Under the pieces are notes generated by a model. The model was not told where the DNA came from. It did not search any database and was given only the letters and a program-made list of their open reading frames with translations. This document shows positions 54,934 to 64,000 of a DNA stretch of 64,000 nt, in pieces. Location: contig NZ_WIQM01000007.1 in NCBI RefSeq assembly GCF_015732185.1, positions 62,001 through 126,000 of the forward strand, given 5' to 3'. A program made the translations under genes and the position numbers. Each line of letters begins with the position of its first letter. Position 1 is the first letter of the stretch. Source of the stretch: Pectinatus haikarae (GTDB taxonomy: Bacteria > Bacillota > Negativicutes > Selenomonadales > Selenomonadaceae).

Positions 54934-56920
54934 TATCATTCTCTCCTTTTACAATGTTTATATTCGATGACTGTGCATTTTTCTGCTGCTTTGCCAATAT
55001 ATTTGCTTCACGTTCTTTATCAAATACATAGCTTTGGCAATCAAAGCCTAATAAGAATTTGCTGTTTAGCGGTTCATTTGCTGCAAATTCATTAGGATCA
55101 AATAAATCTGCAATTTCATGCAGCAGTCGTATATCACGCTTATTATAACGCAAAGCTTTTTCTTGATAAGGGATCAGCTTCATCCGTATTGTTTTCCATA
55201 TTTTAAACGGATTTTCGGCAAATGCACTCATATATTTTAATGCGTTCGTCAATCGTTCATTATTCTTTTCAAAGGTTGATCTTTCAATTTTATCTGCTAC
55301 GGCCAGCAATCTTCCATAAAGATACGATCTGTCCCGGTTTTCGGTATCCAATGCCATTGTATATCCCGTCCTTTCTATTTCGATATTATCTGACCCTGTT
55401 GTTTTATTTTTTGACTCATACCAGCTGCGATTACGTATCATTGTACAGGCAGCCTGTATCAGCTGCTGCCAGTTATAATATTCATCACTCACCGCCATAA
55501 CAGAACGTTTTAGTACACGGTTAACAGCAGAACGCATCATATCCAGCGGTATGATTTTGCCTTGAATAATACAGAAAAACAGTCGTTCTACCGACATTTT
55601 CATCTTGCTTTCACTAGTATTATCTCCGTAAGAGGCCTGTACCAGCTGTTTTGGCAGAGGCACACCTATATACCTCATTCTTTTTTTTGTTTCGCTGTCA
55701 TATTTATTTTGTCTCCATGCCCCTGCGATATGCCATTCTTGTATACGCTGAATGAAGTCATTTTGAGCCATTTCATAATATAAGCAGATGGAAAGCCGTC
55801 CTGGTGTGGCAGCATCAAGCACCATGATATTGACTCTTTCCACTTCGGGAAGTTCGCTTTTATAACCGGCAAGTTCCGCATTGAGTTTCTCAGCAAACCC
55901 CTTCATCGTGTCTGAATATTTTTGGGTACCGCTGTATTTCCTGCGAGAAAGCAGTCTTTCCGTATCTGTAAAAATCTGCGGTAGTTCCTTTCTCCCCCAG
56001 GCAAGAAATATTCGTCCATTAATATTACTTCCCTGATTACGAATAAGCCAGTTAAGCGTATTCATTGCTTTTTGTGAAGTTTCGTATCCTACTGTTACAC
56101 ACTCTGCACCTGTTTCAAAACGTCCGCGAAAGGTGAATCCAGCATTATCGTTACTGGAAATAAGCTTTGCACCGTCACCGGGAAAGCGTATCCCCTTATT
56201 ATGTTTTTCTGCACAAAACATTGATCTGCCCGTGACAAAACAAATGTCTTTTTTGTTCATAAGATACTCATTGCTAAATTTGATATATAGCCGCTGCAAA
56301 CCCATATCCTTCCACAGATCCGGTTCAGTGTCACCCTCTATCAGTACACGAAAGCGGACAAAAGCCTTCAGTATATCGCCGGGGACAACCTGAAAAATCG
56401 GTGGTTTTTCTAAATCCTTGTATGGCCACTTTTGCATAATATTGCCGGTATCATCTTTGTAAAGTATTTTTTGTTCTAGCAAATCATTTATGAGATCGTG
56501 CTCTGATATATACTTATATACTGCCTGTATTTTAGGATGCGTATAAGGAGAAGTAACCCATGACTCCAATAATTTCAAATACAATGTGTATGGTTTTTCA
56601 TCTTTTTTAGATGTTTTTTTACTATACTGATCGAAATCTCTGGCAATATAATGCAGATTATCATGCAGTGGATGTGGTGCGGGCTTTGATGTTCGAGATG
56701 CAGAATCCAATGTGCAAGGAATAAGTGTCGGCTGTTCTTCCTTGATGATTGTTTCTGCCCGACAAAGCTTTCCGGCTGCATCCACTGTAACTTCAATTTG
56801 AGCATTTTGGACCATATGCCCGATCGGGGGCAGGACAAATCTTTTCCCCTGCACATTATATGAACCAGCGAATGCAGCATTATCATCATAAGTTTTAACC
56901 AGTTCGTTCATCCAGCTCAT
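54914..56920 (-). CDS. cas8c: CRISPR-associated Cas8c (Csd1), large subunit of I-C Cascade
   Basis: 668 residues, normal Csd1 length. It starts [19 protein letters not shown], contains [17 protein letters not shown] and [12 protein letters not shown], and ends in a helical region, from which type I-C systems can also make a small Cas11-like subunit by internal translation. It reads the PAM and helps recruit Cas3. It starts within the cas5 stop (4-base overlap). Confidence 0.95.
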   Translation of the reverse strand: MSWMNELVKTYDDNAAFAGSYNVQGKRFVLPPIGHMVQNAQIEVTVDAAGKLCRAETIIKEEQPTLIPCTLDSASRTSKPAPHPLHDNLHYIARDFDQYSKKTSKKDEKPYTLYLKLLESWVTSPYTHPKIQAVYKYISEHDLINDLLEQKILYKDDTGNIMQKWPYKDLEKPPIFQVVPGDILKAFVRFRVLIEGDTEPDLWKDMGLQRLYIKFSNEYLMNKKDICFVTGRSMFCAEKHNKGIRFPGDGAKLISSNDNAGFTFRGRFETGAECVTVGYETSQKAMNTLNWLIRNQGSNINGRIFLAWGRKELPQIFTDTERLLSRRKYSGTQKYSDTMKGFAEKLNAELAGYKSELPEVERVNIMVLDAATPGRLSICLYYEMAQNDFIQRIQEWHIAGAWRQNKYDSETKKRMRYIGVPLPKQLVQASYGDNTSESKMKMSVERLFFCIIQGKIIPLDMMRSAVNRVLKRSVMAVSDEYYNWQQLIQAACTMIRNRSWYESKNKTTGSDNIEIERTGYTMALDTENRDRSYLYGRLLAVADKIERSTFEKNNERLTNALKYMSAFAENPFKIWKTIRMKLIPYQEKALRYNKRDIRLLHEIADLFDPNEFAANEPLNSKFLLGFDCQSYVFDKEREANILAKQQKNAQSSNINIVKGENDNGDINK

Positions 56921-57636
56921 AATCTGCCTCCTTCCATATCAGCATATTCCTCATCAACAAATCGTACATTGTTTTTATCAAAATGCTTTACTGCCGTTTT
57001 ACGTATATTCTTTACTATAGTACATTTTTCCGGTCGTGGGAAATGGATGATCCCATCTTCCATAACAGCCTGCCACAGTCGCACCTGCAGTAAAGCTCCG
57101 CCAGTTTCGTCGATATAGTTGAAGCCATGAAACATTGTTCCCAAAGGAATGCTTCCCTTTTCTTCATAAAAGCTTTTCTTAACACCGTATGACACAGGTT
57201 CCACATATCCCTGACATTCACGTGTTCCAAGAAAGATATCTCTGCGCCCGCCATGCTCAACCATACGTTTAGCAATATTGTGATGCTTATTTTCGTTGCG
57301 ATCCTGTGCCATATCCGTACGGTGCAGATTAAATTCAAGATGAGCCTTCACCTCGTATTCTACATCACTCAGATATTTATAAATTGCCAGATCATTGCCC
57401 GCCTCATTGTATTTGAGTGGTTTAACACCACGAGATTGAGTACATATCTCATTCATTATTCTGATTTCATCAATATACCAAATAATGGTAGGCTTCCAGT
57501 ATATGCTTTCCGTAATTCCTTTTATAGCCTGATACGTAGGGACTGCGTAAGAAGCCTTTTCTCCTCCGACTTTAGTAAGCGGATCTGTAAATAATGCCAT
57601 ACGTCCATAAACTTTAAACTGAATTTCATTGCGCAT
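56917..57636 (-). CDS. cas5c: CRISPR-associated Cas5 (Cas5c), crRNA-processing
   Basis: 239 residues. A RAMP protein beginning [31 protein letters not shown], the Cas5c pattern. Type I-C lacks Cas6, and Cas5c cuts the precursor crRNA at the repeat stem; no cas6 gene is present here, which agrees. A perfect Shine-Dalgarno (AAGGAGGTGAG) precedes the ATG, the best in the cas operon. It follows cas3 by 12 bases. Confidence 0.96.
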   Translation of the reverse strand: MRNEIQFKVYGRMALFTDPLTKVGGEKASYAVPTYQAIKGITESIYWKPTIIWYIDEIRIMNEICTQSRGVKPLKYNEAGNDLAIYKYLSDVEYEVKAHLEFNLHRTDMAQDRNENKHHNIAKRMVEHGGRRDIFLGTRECQGYVEPVSYGVKKSFYEEKGSIPLGTMFHGFNYIDETGGALLQVRLWQAVMEDGIIHFPRPEKCTIVKNIRKTAVKHFDKNNVRFVDEEYADMEGGRL

Positions 57637-57648
57637 TTTCTCACCTCC

Positions 57649-60120
57649 TTAAATAGAAATAAAATCATTTTTCTGCATTTCCAGTTTTACGCCGATTCCT
57701 TCATCGTAGAATTCATCACGCAAAATAAGCACACCGTATTCGGTCTGTCCGATTGCTCCGCAATCTGCCAGATGCCTTAATTCATACGAAAACAAATTAA
57801 CCATATATTGCTGGGCTTCTTTCAGCTTATTATAAAATTCTGCCTTATCATAAAATTGGCTGTTCATCGACACTGCCAATTTATGACCTTTCTCACCGTA
57901 TGGCACCAACACACCTATAGTCTGTGTATCAATTACCTGAAATGCTCTGCCGGCATCACGGAAAGCCTGCATATTACAAAGGTATTCAGTCCTATATTTT
58001 TCTTCGAGGCAATTATTCTTTCCGGCATTGTTGAAAGATAGGGCATCATATAAATTTTGGCCGGATTTTAAACGATAGCGCAGCTGTTCTTCTCTGCTAT
58101 GATAATATGCCGCGAAATATTGCTTCATTATTTCAGGCGATAAAATGTCTTCGGCTTTTATTCGCTGCAGTAAATCCATAGCGGCTTGTGCACCTTTTCG
58201 GATATCCTCTAAATAAAGGAGCTGTTCACCTTGAATATTAAATATTTTAACAACACCATATGAGCTTTCACCATGGCGATTACATCGTCCTGCCGCTTGT
58301 GCGATCGAAGAAAAGCCTGCCAACGCCCGATACACTGTACTAAAGGAGATATCCACACCGGCTTCTATGAGCTGCGTACTTACACAAATCACTTTAAAAT
58401 GGTCGGGTGAGTTCAGAGCTTTACGCAATTTATCCAAGAGCAATTTTCGATGAGCCGGACACATTTTTGTGCTCAGATGGACAAGCAGTATCGTCTCTTC
58501 ACTTTCTTCTGCGTGCTTTTGCAGATGTTCATAAAGCAGCCTTGCCATAGAAGTGGTATTGGCTATACACAGCACTGTCCCGCGCTCAAGTGTGTCCTGC
58601 CAAATCATAGCAGCTATTTCCCCTATCTCATGACCTCCGGGAACACAGATATTCTCTAATCGTACCCGCTTAAAAGCAGCAAAAATACTATCTAAATTAT
58701 CAACCATTTCCGGTGGCTTGGAATAGTGTATTGGAATTTCTATATTACCAAGTTCAGGCTGTGTAGCTGTACAAAGTACCACTGTGGTATTACAAAACCG
58801 ATTTAAAAAATTCAAAGCTTCATTGAACAAAAAACTACACTTGACCGGCAGTGTCTGTATCTCATCAAAAATAATAATACTGTCCTCTAATGCATGCAGC
58901 CGTCTGATTGATTTTGTCCCTCCGGCAAATAATGTATTTAACAACTGCACCTGTGTCGTAAAAATCACTGGTACATCCCATCGCTCTGTCATTGAGCGCC
59001 GCAGCTCTGCCTGATCAGAATAGCCGTCGTCCTCATTCATGACAATTTTATCTTCTCTGGATTTATCAAGATCAACATTCTCTATTACATTTGAATGATG
59101 TTCTAGGATTGCATCATCCATCGCAAAAATGTTTCGTATCTCCCGCGCGTTTTGATCTATAATTGAAGTATACGGTATTACAACGAGAATACGCTTTTTA
59201 TGCCATTTATGCGCATGTTCTAAGGCAAAGCGCATACTGGCCAGGGTTTTTCCACTGCCTGTAGGCACACTCAGCTTATAAATCCCCGGTTCATGTACGG
59301 CAAAGGCAATGCAGTCATCACTGATCTTTTGCCGCGCCTTAACGATCTGCTGTTTTTTGAGATCAGTTTCCCTGGGGATAGCATCCAGGTGTACTTGCAA
59401 CCGCGCAGCAAATTCTTTCCATATGTTTTCAAGGTCCCAAGAACGTTCAAAATGCTTTTCTGCCATAAAATTCGCTGTATCCAGGCGATCCGCGTCAATC
59501 AGCATACTAAATATCATTTTTATCGCCATACCTGTATAAAAATAATATACTTCACCTTGACGTGCTTCATCTGTTTCTTCATCGGCAAAACCCGTGATTT
59601 TATTATTTAACGCAGCTATCTCATGTGCAGCATTTTGAAATAAAGCTTTGAATTTTTCTTCCGAAATTATTTCTTCAAAAAAATTACTCAATACTTCATC
59701 ATAATACGGTAAATCTTTATTCAGTACACGATCCAAGAAGTGAGATGACCCGTTCTGCCCTATGAAATTTTCCAAACCGGTATGATGCGAAAGGAGTGCC
59801 ATAGACAGCCATTCACTGGCTAAGCTTTCTTCATCTGAACCGTTATGATACTTAGCATATATATATTTTGCCGCGGCTGTTGAATGATCTATCTTTTGCC
59901 CACTTTTTAATGACGTGGTATTTTCGTGACTGACAATAATATATGCACGAAAGCTTTCGCATAATTTCCCCATATCATGCAGTATGCCCATAAGCCTGCC
60001 TGTCATTGACAGCCCCAGATTTGCAGCAAAATGTTCGGCAAAATCTGCCGTATTCCAACTGTGTTCACGTACACTCTGCATCTCATTATTTTCATTTCTA
60101 ATATGTGCAATACTTTCCAT
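57649..60120 (-). CDS. cas3: CRISPR-associated helicase-nuclease Cas3
   Basis: 823 residues: N-terminal HD nuclease with H20 (REHSWNTAD) and H48-D49 (GILHDMGK), then a superfamily 2 helicase with Walker A PTGSGKT (286-292), DEIQ (419-422), ATQPELG and the later QAAGRCNRHGE motif VI. It is recruited by target-bound Cascade and degrades one DNA strand. It heads the cas operon on the minus strand; AGAGG precedes its ATG, and the divergent PLD gene starts 200 bases away. Confidence 0.97.
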   Translation of the reverse strand: MESIAHIRNENNEMQSVREHSWNTADFAEHFAANLGLSMTGRLMGILHDMGKLCESFRAYIIVSHENTTSLKSGQKIDHSTAAAKYIYAKYHNGSDEESLASEWLSMALLSHHTGLENFIGQNGSSHFLDRVLNKDLPYYDEVLSNFFEEIISEEKFKALFQNAAHEIAALNNKITGFADEETDEARQGEVYYFYTGMAIKMIFSMLIDADRLDTANFMAEKHFERSWDLENIWKEFAARLQVHLDAIPRETDLKKQQIVKARQKISDDCIAFAVHEPGIYKLSVPTGSGKTLASMRFALEHAHKWHKKRILVVIPYTSIIDQNAREIRNIFAMDDAILEHHSNVIENVDLDKSREDKIVMNEDDGYSDQAELRRSMTERWDVPVIFTTQVQLLNTLFAGGTKSIRRLHALEDSIIIFDEIQTLPVKCSFLFNEALNFLNRFCNTTVVLCTATQPELGNIEIPIHYSKPPEMVDNLDSIFAAFKRVRLENICVPGGHEIGEIAAMIWQDTLERGTVLCIANTTSMARLLYEHLQKHAEESEETILLVHLSTKMCPAHRKLLLDKLRKALNSPDHFKVICVSTQLIEAGVDISFSTVYRALAGFSSIAQAAGRCNRHGESSYGVVKIFNIQGEQLLYLEDIRKGAQAAMDLLQRIKAEDILSPEIMKQYFAAYYHSREEQLRYRLKSGQNLYDALSFNNAGKNNCLEEKYRTEYLCNMQAFRDAGRAFQVIDTQTIGVLVPYGEKGHKLAVSMNSQFYDKAEFYNKLKEAQQYMVNLFSYELRHLADCGAIGQTEYGVLILRDEFYDEGIGVKLEMQKNDFISI

Positions 60121-60259
60121 TATTACCTCTATAATTATTTTTCAAAATGAATCAAATCTTTTTATCCAAAAATCAGCATTATAATGTTTATCATATAAAT
60201 TTTATGTCTGCTATTAAAACTCCTTTTAAATTAAAAAATAACTTCCAAAAACATTTCTT

Positions 60260-60288
60260 TTGCATAAGTCCGGCAAATATTATAATAT
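60260..60288 (+). promoter_or_regulatory. Promoter of the PLD-type lipoprotein gene
   Basis: TTGCAT (60260-60265), a 17-base spacer, TAATAT (60283-60288); a TATAAT two bases earlier gives a 15-base spacer. It lies in the 200-base divergent gap shared with cas3. For cas3 I see only a lone TATAAT on the minus strand near 60184-60179. Confidence 0.4.
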
Positions 60289-60320
60289 ATAGAAACACAA
60301 TTTATAAAGGATGAGTTTTC

Positions 60321-60932
60321 ATGCTGAAGAAAAGTCTTATTGTTTTTTCGATCTGTCTTATATTTGCCGCAGGCTTTATCACCGGCTGCATTCAAAAAAA
60401 TACTCCGGCTAAAAAGGTATCTGCCGGAAATTCTGCTGTCCTGCCGACAGAGCTGAGCCAGCCCAATACAGTAGAAGGAACGGGTACCATTGAGGTAGCA
60501 TTCAGCCCGGGCGGCGGGGCGGCTGAAGCTGTGATAAAGACGATAAACAAAGCAAAAACTTCAATCAATGTTCAGGCTTACATTTTTACCAACAGTCAGA
60601 TAGCCAGATCTCTGTTGAACGCAAAAAAACGTGGCATAGACGTAAAAGTCATTCTTGATAAAAGCCAGCGTACTGACAAATATTCCTCAGCAAAATTTTT
60701 TGCCGACAACTCCATCCCCGTCAAAATAGATAATGATTTTCAGATAGCTCACAGCAAAATAATGATTATCGATGACCAAACTGTCATTACCGGTTCATTT
60801 AATTTTACTAAGTCGGCGGAAGAAAAAAATGCAGAAAATCTCTTAATCATTCACGGAAACAAAGAGTTGACCGCACTTTATTTGAAAAACTGGCTCTGGC
60901 GCTGGGATGCCGCCCAGAATTACAATTCCTGA
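60321..60932 (+). CDS. Single-HKD phospholipase D-type nuclease, lipoprotein
   Basis: 203 residues. A lipoprotein signal ends at ITGC (C23), so the protein should be anchored outside the membrane. The PLD domain has one HKD motif, HSKIMIIDDQTVITGSFNFT, with the Nuc/EndA pattern: such proteins form homodimers that cut phosphodiesters in nucleic acids without metal. Start chosen at the ATG preceded by AAGGA. It is divergent from cas3. A role in eating or degrading external DNA is possible, a link to CRISPR is not shown. Confidence 0.88.
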   Translation: MLKKSLIVFSICLIFAAGFITGCIQKNTPAKKVSAGNSAVLPTELSQPNTVEGTGTIEVAFSPGGGAAEAVIKTINKAKTSINVQAYIFTNSQIARSLLNAKKRGIDVKVILDKSQRTDKYSSAKFFADNSIPVKIDNDFQIAHSKIMIIDDQTVITGSFNFTKSAEEKNAENLLIIHGNKELTALYLKNWLWRWDAAQNYNS

Positions 60933-60954
60933 ATATAAAGAAGAGAGGCTTCTG

Positions 60955-62694
60955 ATGAAACTTTTATTAACGGCCATAAATGCTAAATATATACATTCTT
61001 CCCTTTCCATGCGTTATCTGAAAAGCTGCTGCAGCGATCTTCCCTTAAACATAGAACTATGTGAGTTTACAATAAATAATCATCTTCTGGATATAGCTGA
61101 CCAAATTTTTGACAAAAGGCCCGATATTTTGGGTGTAGAATGCTATATATGGAACATAGAATTGATCAAAGAACTGCTGCCGTTAATCAAAAAGCTGCTG
61201 CCGCATGTGATAATAATCTGCGGCGGGCCCGAAATCTCTTATGGTACGAAAGAAATGATGGAACAGCTCCCTGCAATCGACTATGTGATCCGGGGAGAAG
61301 GAGAAGAAACACTGCATGAATTACTGTGCCGCCTTATTGCCGGAAAAAACACGACCGATATTCCCGGATTGGCGCAGAAAACATTAAACGGTATTGAAAC
61401 AAGCCTCCCTGTAGTTTTTGCAGATATGGATAAATTGCCTTTTCCTTATGCGGACGAGGATATTAAAACGCTTGACAATCGGATAATATATTACGAAAGC
61501 TCCCGAGGCTGCCCGTTTTCCTGCAAATATTGTCTGTCCTGTGCTACAAAAGGTGTACGCTACCGTTCTCTGGATAAAGTATTGCCTGAGCTTGCTTTTT
61601 TTGTCAGGCATAACGTCCGCCAGATAAAATTTGTCGACAGAACATTCAATGCTGATAAAAAACACTTTTTACCGATTCTTGAATTTATCAGCAAACAAAA
61701 TTGCCGCACAAATTTCCATTTTGAAACAGCTATTGATTATATTGATGATGACGTTTTGATTTTACTCCGGAAAATGCCGCCGGGACGCGTGCAGCTGGAA
61801 ATCGGCATTCAATCCACTAATCCTCTGACATTGCAGCACGTAAGCCGCCATAATAACTGGCAGAAAATATCAACAAACATAAAGAGTATACTGTCCTTTG
61901 GCAATATTCATGTTCACACCGACTTGATAATAGGGCTCCCATATGAAGATGTAACTTCGCTTACCAAATCCTTCAATGATATGTACGCCCTGCATCCTGA
62001 TATGCTGCAGGTAGGTTTTTTAAAACTTCTCAAGGGATCTGCAATGGAACATTTGGTTGACGCACACAAGTATTCTTTTATGGATACTGCTCCTTACCAG
62101 GTGCTTGCCAACTCGTATATATCTGCTGAAGAGATGCGTACTTTGCGTATCTTTGTTGACGTATTTGAACTTTATTACAATTCAGGCCGTTTTCCAAACA
62201 GCTTGAATTATCTTATAAACGGCTTCAGCAATGATGCTTTTTCTTTCTTTTCTAAATTCGCTTTGTTTTGGTATAATAAGGGGCTGGGCAAAGCCGCACA
62301 TTCACCAAAATCACTTTATGCTTATTTGGCCGGCTTCGTCAATTCTCTTCCAAAAGTAAGTATAGAAATTTTATTCGAGCTTATGAAACTGGACGCGATT
62401 TGTTCCGATCATGGCAGATTCAAAGCAGACTTTCTGAATTGGAGTGAAAAAGAACACAGCAAAGAAATAGAAACTTTTTGGAAAAATTCTGCCGTAGTCC
62501 AAAAATATATTCCCGGTTATGAATTTATCAGCAGGCGTACAATAAAAAATAATTATCATATAGAACATTTTTCTATTGATATTCCTGTTTTTATAAATCA
62601 GCATTCCATCAAACAAAGCCATTGCATAGTCTTATTTATTTACGGCGAGGATCGTGTAAAAAAAATTTCAATAGATAAAGGTGACTTATTATAA
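60955..62694 (+). CDS. B12-binding-domain radical SAM protein (DUF4080)
   Basis: 579 residues: an N-terminal cobalamin-binding Rossmann domain (KLLLTAINAKYIHSSLSMRYL; DILGVECYIWNI; ICGGPEISYG), a radical SAM barrel with the cluster motif CPFSCKYC (CxxxCxxC) and a C-terminal DUF4080 region. The substrate is unknown; relatives act in methylation or rearrangement reactions. AGAGAGG lies before the ATG at 60955, so the longer frame that overlaps the PLD gene is rejected. Its stop overlaps the next gene's start (TAATG). Confidence 0.88.
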   Translation: MKLLLTAINAKYIHSSLSMRYLKSCCSDLPLNIELCEFTINNHLLDIADQIFDKRPDILGVECYIWNIELIKELLPLIKKLLPHVIIICGGPEISYGTKEMMEQLPAIDYVIRGEGEETLHELLCRLIAGKNTTDIPGLAQKTLNGIETSLPVVFADMDKLPFPYADEDIKTLDNRIIYYESSRGCPFSCKYCLSCATKGVRYRSLDKVLPELAFFVRHNVRQIKFVDRTFNADKKHFLPILEFISKQNCRTNFHFETAIDYIDDDVLILLRKMPPGRVQLEIGIQSTNPLTLQHVSRHNNWQKISTNIKSILSFGNIHVHTDLIIGLPYEDVTSLTKSFNDMYALHPDMLQVGFLKLLKGSAMEHLVDAHKYSFMDTAPYQVLANSYISAEEMRTLRIFVDVFELYYNSGRFPNSLNYLINGFSNDAFSFFSKFALFWYNKGLGKAAHSPKSLYAYLAGFVNSLPKVSIEILFELMKLDAICSDHGRFKADFLNWSEKEHSKEIETFWKNSAVVQKYIPGYEFISRRTIKNNYHIEHFSIDIPVFINQHSIKQSHCIVLFIYGEDRVKKISIDKGDLL

Positions 62695-63647
62695 TGGTTT
62701 ACTATGCATTTTCCGACTATCTGAAGCAGCGCTATGGTGAAAAAGTCTATAAGCTTCCTCTCGCTCTTCCCGTTACCTGCCCTAATCGTGACGGGACATG
62801 CGGAACAAACGGCTGTACATTCTGCGGTGCTATAGGAGCAGGTTATGAAAATCTGCCCGCTTCCATGTCCATTGCGCAGCAGCTTGCCAGCAATAAAGCT
62901 CACATCATCCCCAAATATAAGGCAAAAAAATTCATACCCTATATGCAGAATTTCAGCAATACATATCTGCCGGCAGAACAGCTGGAGAAATATACAAATG
63001 AAGCTGTGCAGGATGATGATGTTGTCGCTCTTTACATAGCTACCCGTCCTGACTGCATAAGTGAATATTATCTGGCGCGTCTCAGTGAAATAAAAAAACG
63101 TCGAAATATAGACATCTGCATTGAACTGGGCCTGCAAACAGTCAATTATCATTCTTTGCAGAAAATAAACCGCGGTCACACACTTGCTGAATTCATTGAT
63201 GCGGTAATGAGAATAAAGCAGTATGATATGCAGACCTGCGCACATATTATACTGAACCTGCCCTGGGATGATATGACAGACGTGATAGAAAATGCCAAGA
63301 TGATGTCTGCCCTGCAAATTGATCAGGTTAAACTTCATGCTCTTTATATAGTAAAAAATACTCAAATGAGCGAAGATTATCTGAACGGAAAAATAAATTT
63401 GATTTCTCTAGGAGAATATAAAGAACGTGTTGAATGTTTTTTGCAGTACCTTTCACCTTCCATTGTTTTGCAGAGATTAATCGGTCGCGCGCCTGAAAAG
63501 AACACACTTTTTTCGAACTGGCACACCGGCTGGTGGAAAATACGTGATGAAATAATTTCATATATGGAAAAAAATAATTTATATCAGGGCAAACTCTGTA
63601 ATTACCTTAACGGTTCTGCTCTAAAAAAATTTAACAGTTATAATTGA
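62694..63647 (+). CDS. TIGR01212-family radical SAM protein
   Basis: 317 residues with the family's unusual cluster motif CPNRDGTCGTNGCTFCGAIG, then TYLPAEQLEKYTNEAV, ATRPDC and LGLQTVNYHSLQKINRGHT. It belongs to the YhcC-like group whose exact reaction is unclear; tRNA or small-molecule modification has been suggested. It overlaps the preceding radical SAM gene by one base, so the two are translationally coupled and probably act together. Confidence 0.9.
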   Translation: MVYYAFSDYLKQRYGEKVYKLPLALPVTCPNRDGTCGTNGCTFCGAIGAGYENLPASMSIAQQLASNKAHIIPKYKAKKFIPYMQNFSNTYLPAEQLEKYTNEAVQDDDVVALYIATRPDCISEYYLARLSEIKKRRNIDICIELGLQTVNYHSLQKINRGHTLAEFIDAVMRIKQYDMQTCAHIILNLPWDDMTDVIENAKMMSALQIDQVKLHALYIVKNTQMSEDYLNGKINLISLGEYKERVECFLQYLSPSIVLQRLIGRAPEKNTLFSNWHTGWWKIRDEIISYMEKNNLYQGKLCNYLNGSALKKFNSYN

Positions 63648-63697
63648 TAATAATTTTAAAAAGGTGTATTATAATCGTATGTTATTCTTATTCGTAG

Positions 63698-64000
<303 letters not shown>

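Noticed and set aside
63644-63675. Full promoter for nifJ with TTGATA as -35
   Set aside because: The spacer to TATAAT would be 20 bases, too long; only the -10 element is kept as a remark.

Overview
The window looks like chromosomal DNA of an anaerobic, AT-leaning Firmicute, most likely one of the Negativicutes (Selenomonas/Megamonas/Veillonella relatives); this assignment is inference. The signs are Firmicute gene orders (rplU-prp-rpmA, alaS-ireB-yqgF, mltG-trmR-U32 peptidase, rph-rdgB-phosphodiesterase), an L27 with the cleavable N-terminal extension used only with the Prp protease, and a fermentative set of PEP carboxykinase, class I two-subunit fumarase, a B-type SdhCAB/fumarate reductase and the start of pyruvate:ferredoxin oxidoreductase.

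Layout. 0-5.2 kb: a redox/aldehyde-stress cluster (SDR, AraC/YqhC-like regulator, secreted carboxymuconolactone-decarboxylase-like protein, flavodoxin lipoprotein, iron-type alcohol dehydrogenase). 5.4-6.5 kb: rplU-prp-rpmA. 6.6-13.5 kb: ilvE, then efp, pepP, aroQ, acyP, trhP-like U32, trmR-like methyltransferase and mltG on the minus strand. 13.6-16.2 kb: a UvrD-type helicase carrying an internal DEDDh exonuclease domain, preceded by a probable structured small RNA or attenuator. 16.6-20 kb: a second flavodoxin/alcohol dehydrogenase/SDR set with a MerR-type promoter. 20.3-25.5 kb: pckA, alaS-ireB-yqgF. 25.5-31.8 kb: MFS exporter and the fumA-fumB-sdhC-sdhA-sdhB operon. 31.9-44.6 kb: housekeeping genes (phosphodiesterase, rdgB, rph, membrane phosphoesterase, CofE-like ligase, murI, thioesterase, pfkA, CNNM transporter, topB, DUF1232, DUF4127). 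44.8-60.1 kb: a complete type I-C CRISPR-Cas locus, with an array that I count by hand as 107 repeats and 106 spacers, a leader, and cas2-cas1-cas4-cas7-cas8c-cas5-cas3 (all minus strand). 60.3-64 kb: a secreted PLD-type nuclease lipoprotein, two radical SAM genes and the 5' end of nifJ.

How the parts work together. PckA, FumAB and SdhCAB fit the reductive branch from PEP via oxaloacetate, malate and fumarate to succinate, fed at the pyruvate node by NifJ. TrhP-like and TrmR-like proteins would make and methylate 5-hydroxyuridine in tRNA. Cas5-Cas8c-Cas7 form Cascade and Cas5 should process the crRNA; Cas3 degrades targets; Cas1-Cas2-Cas4 acquire spacers. The array shows its history: degenerate and ancestral-type repeats at the leader-distal end, a repeat variant fixed in all later units, one identical adjacent spacer pair, one adjacent pair differing by a single base, and a 199-bp three-spacer tandem duplication. 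I found no insertion sequence, prophage, tRNA or rRNA gene.
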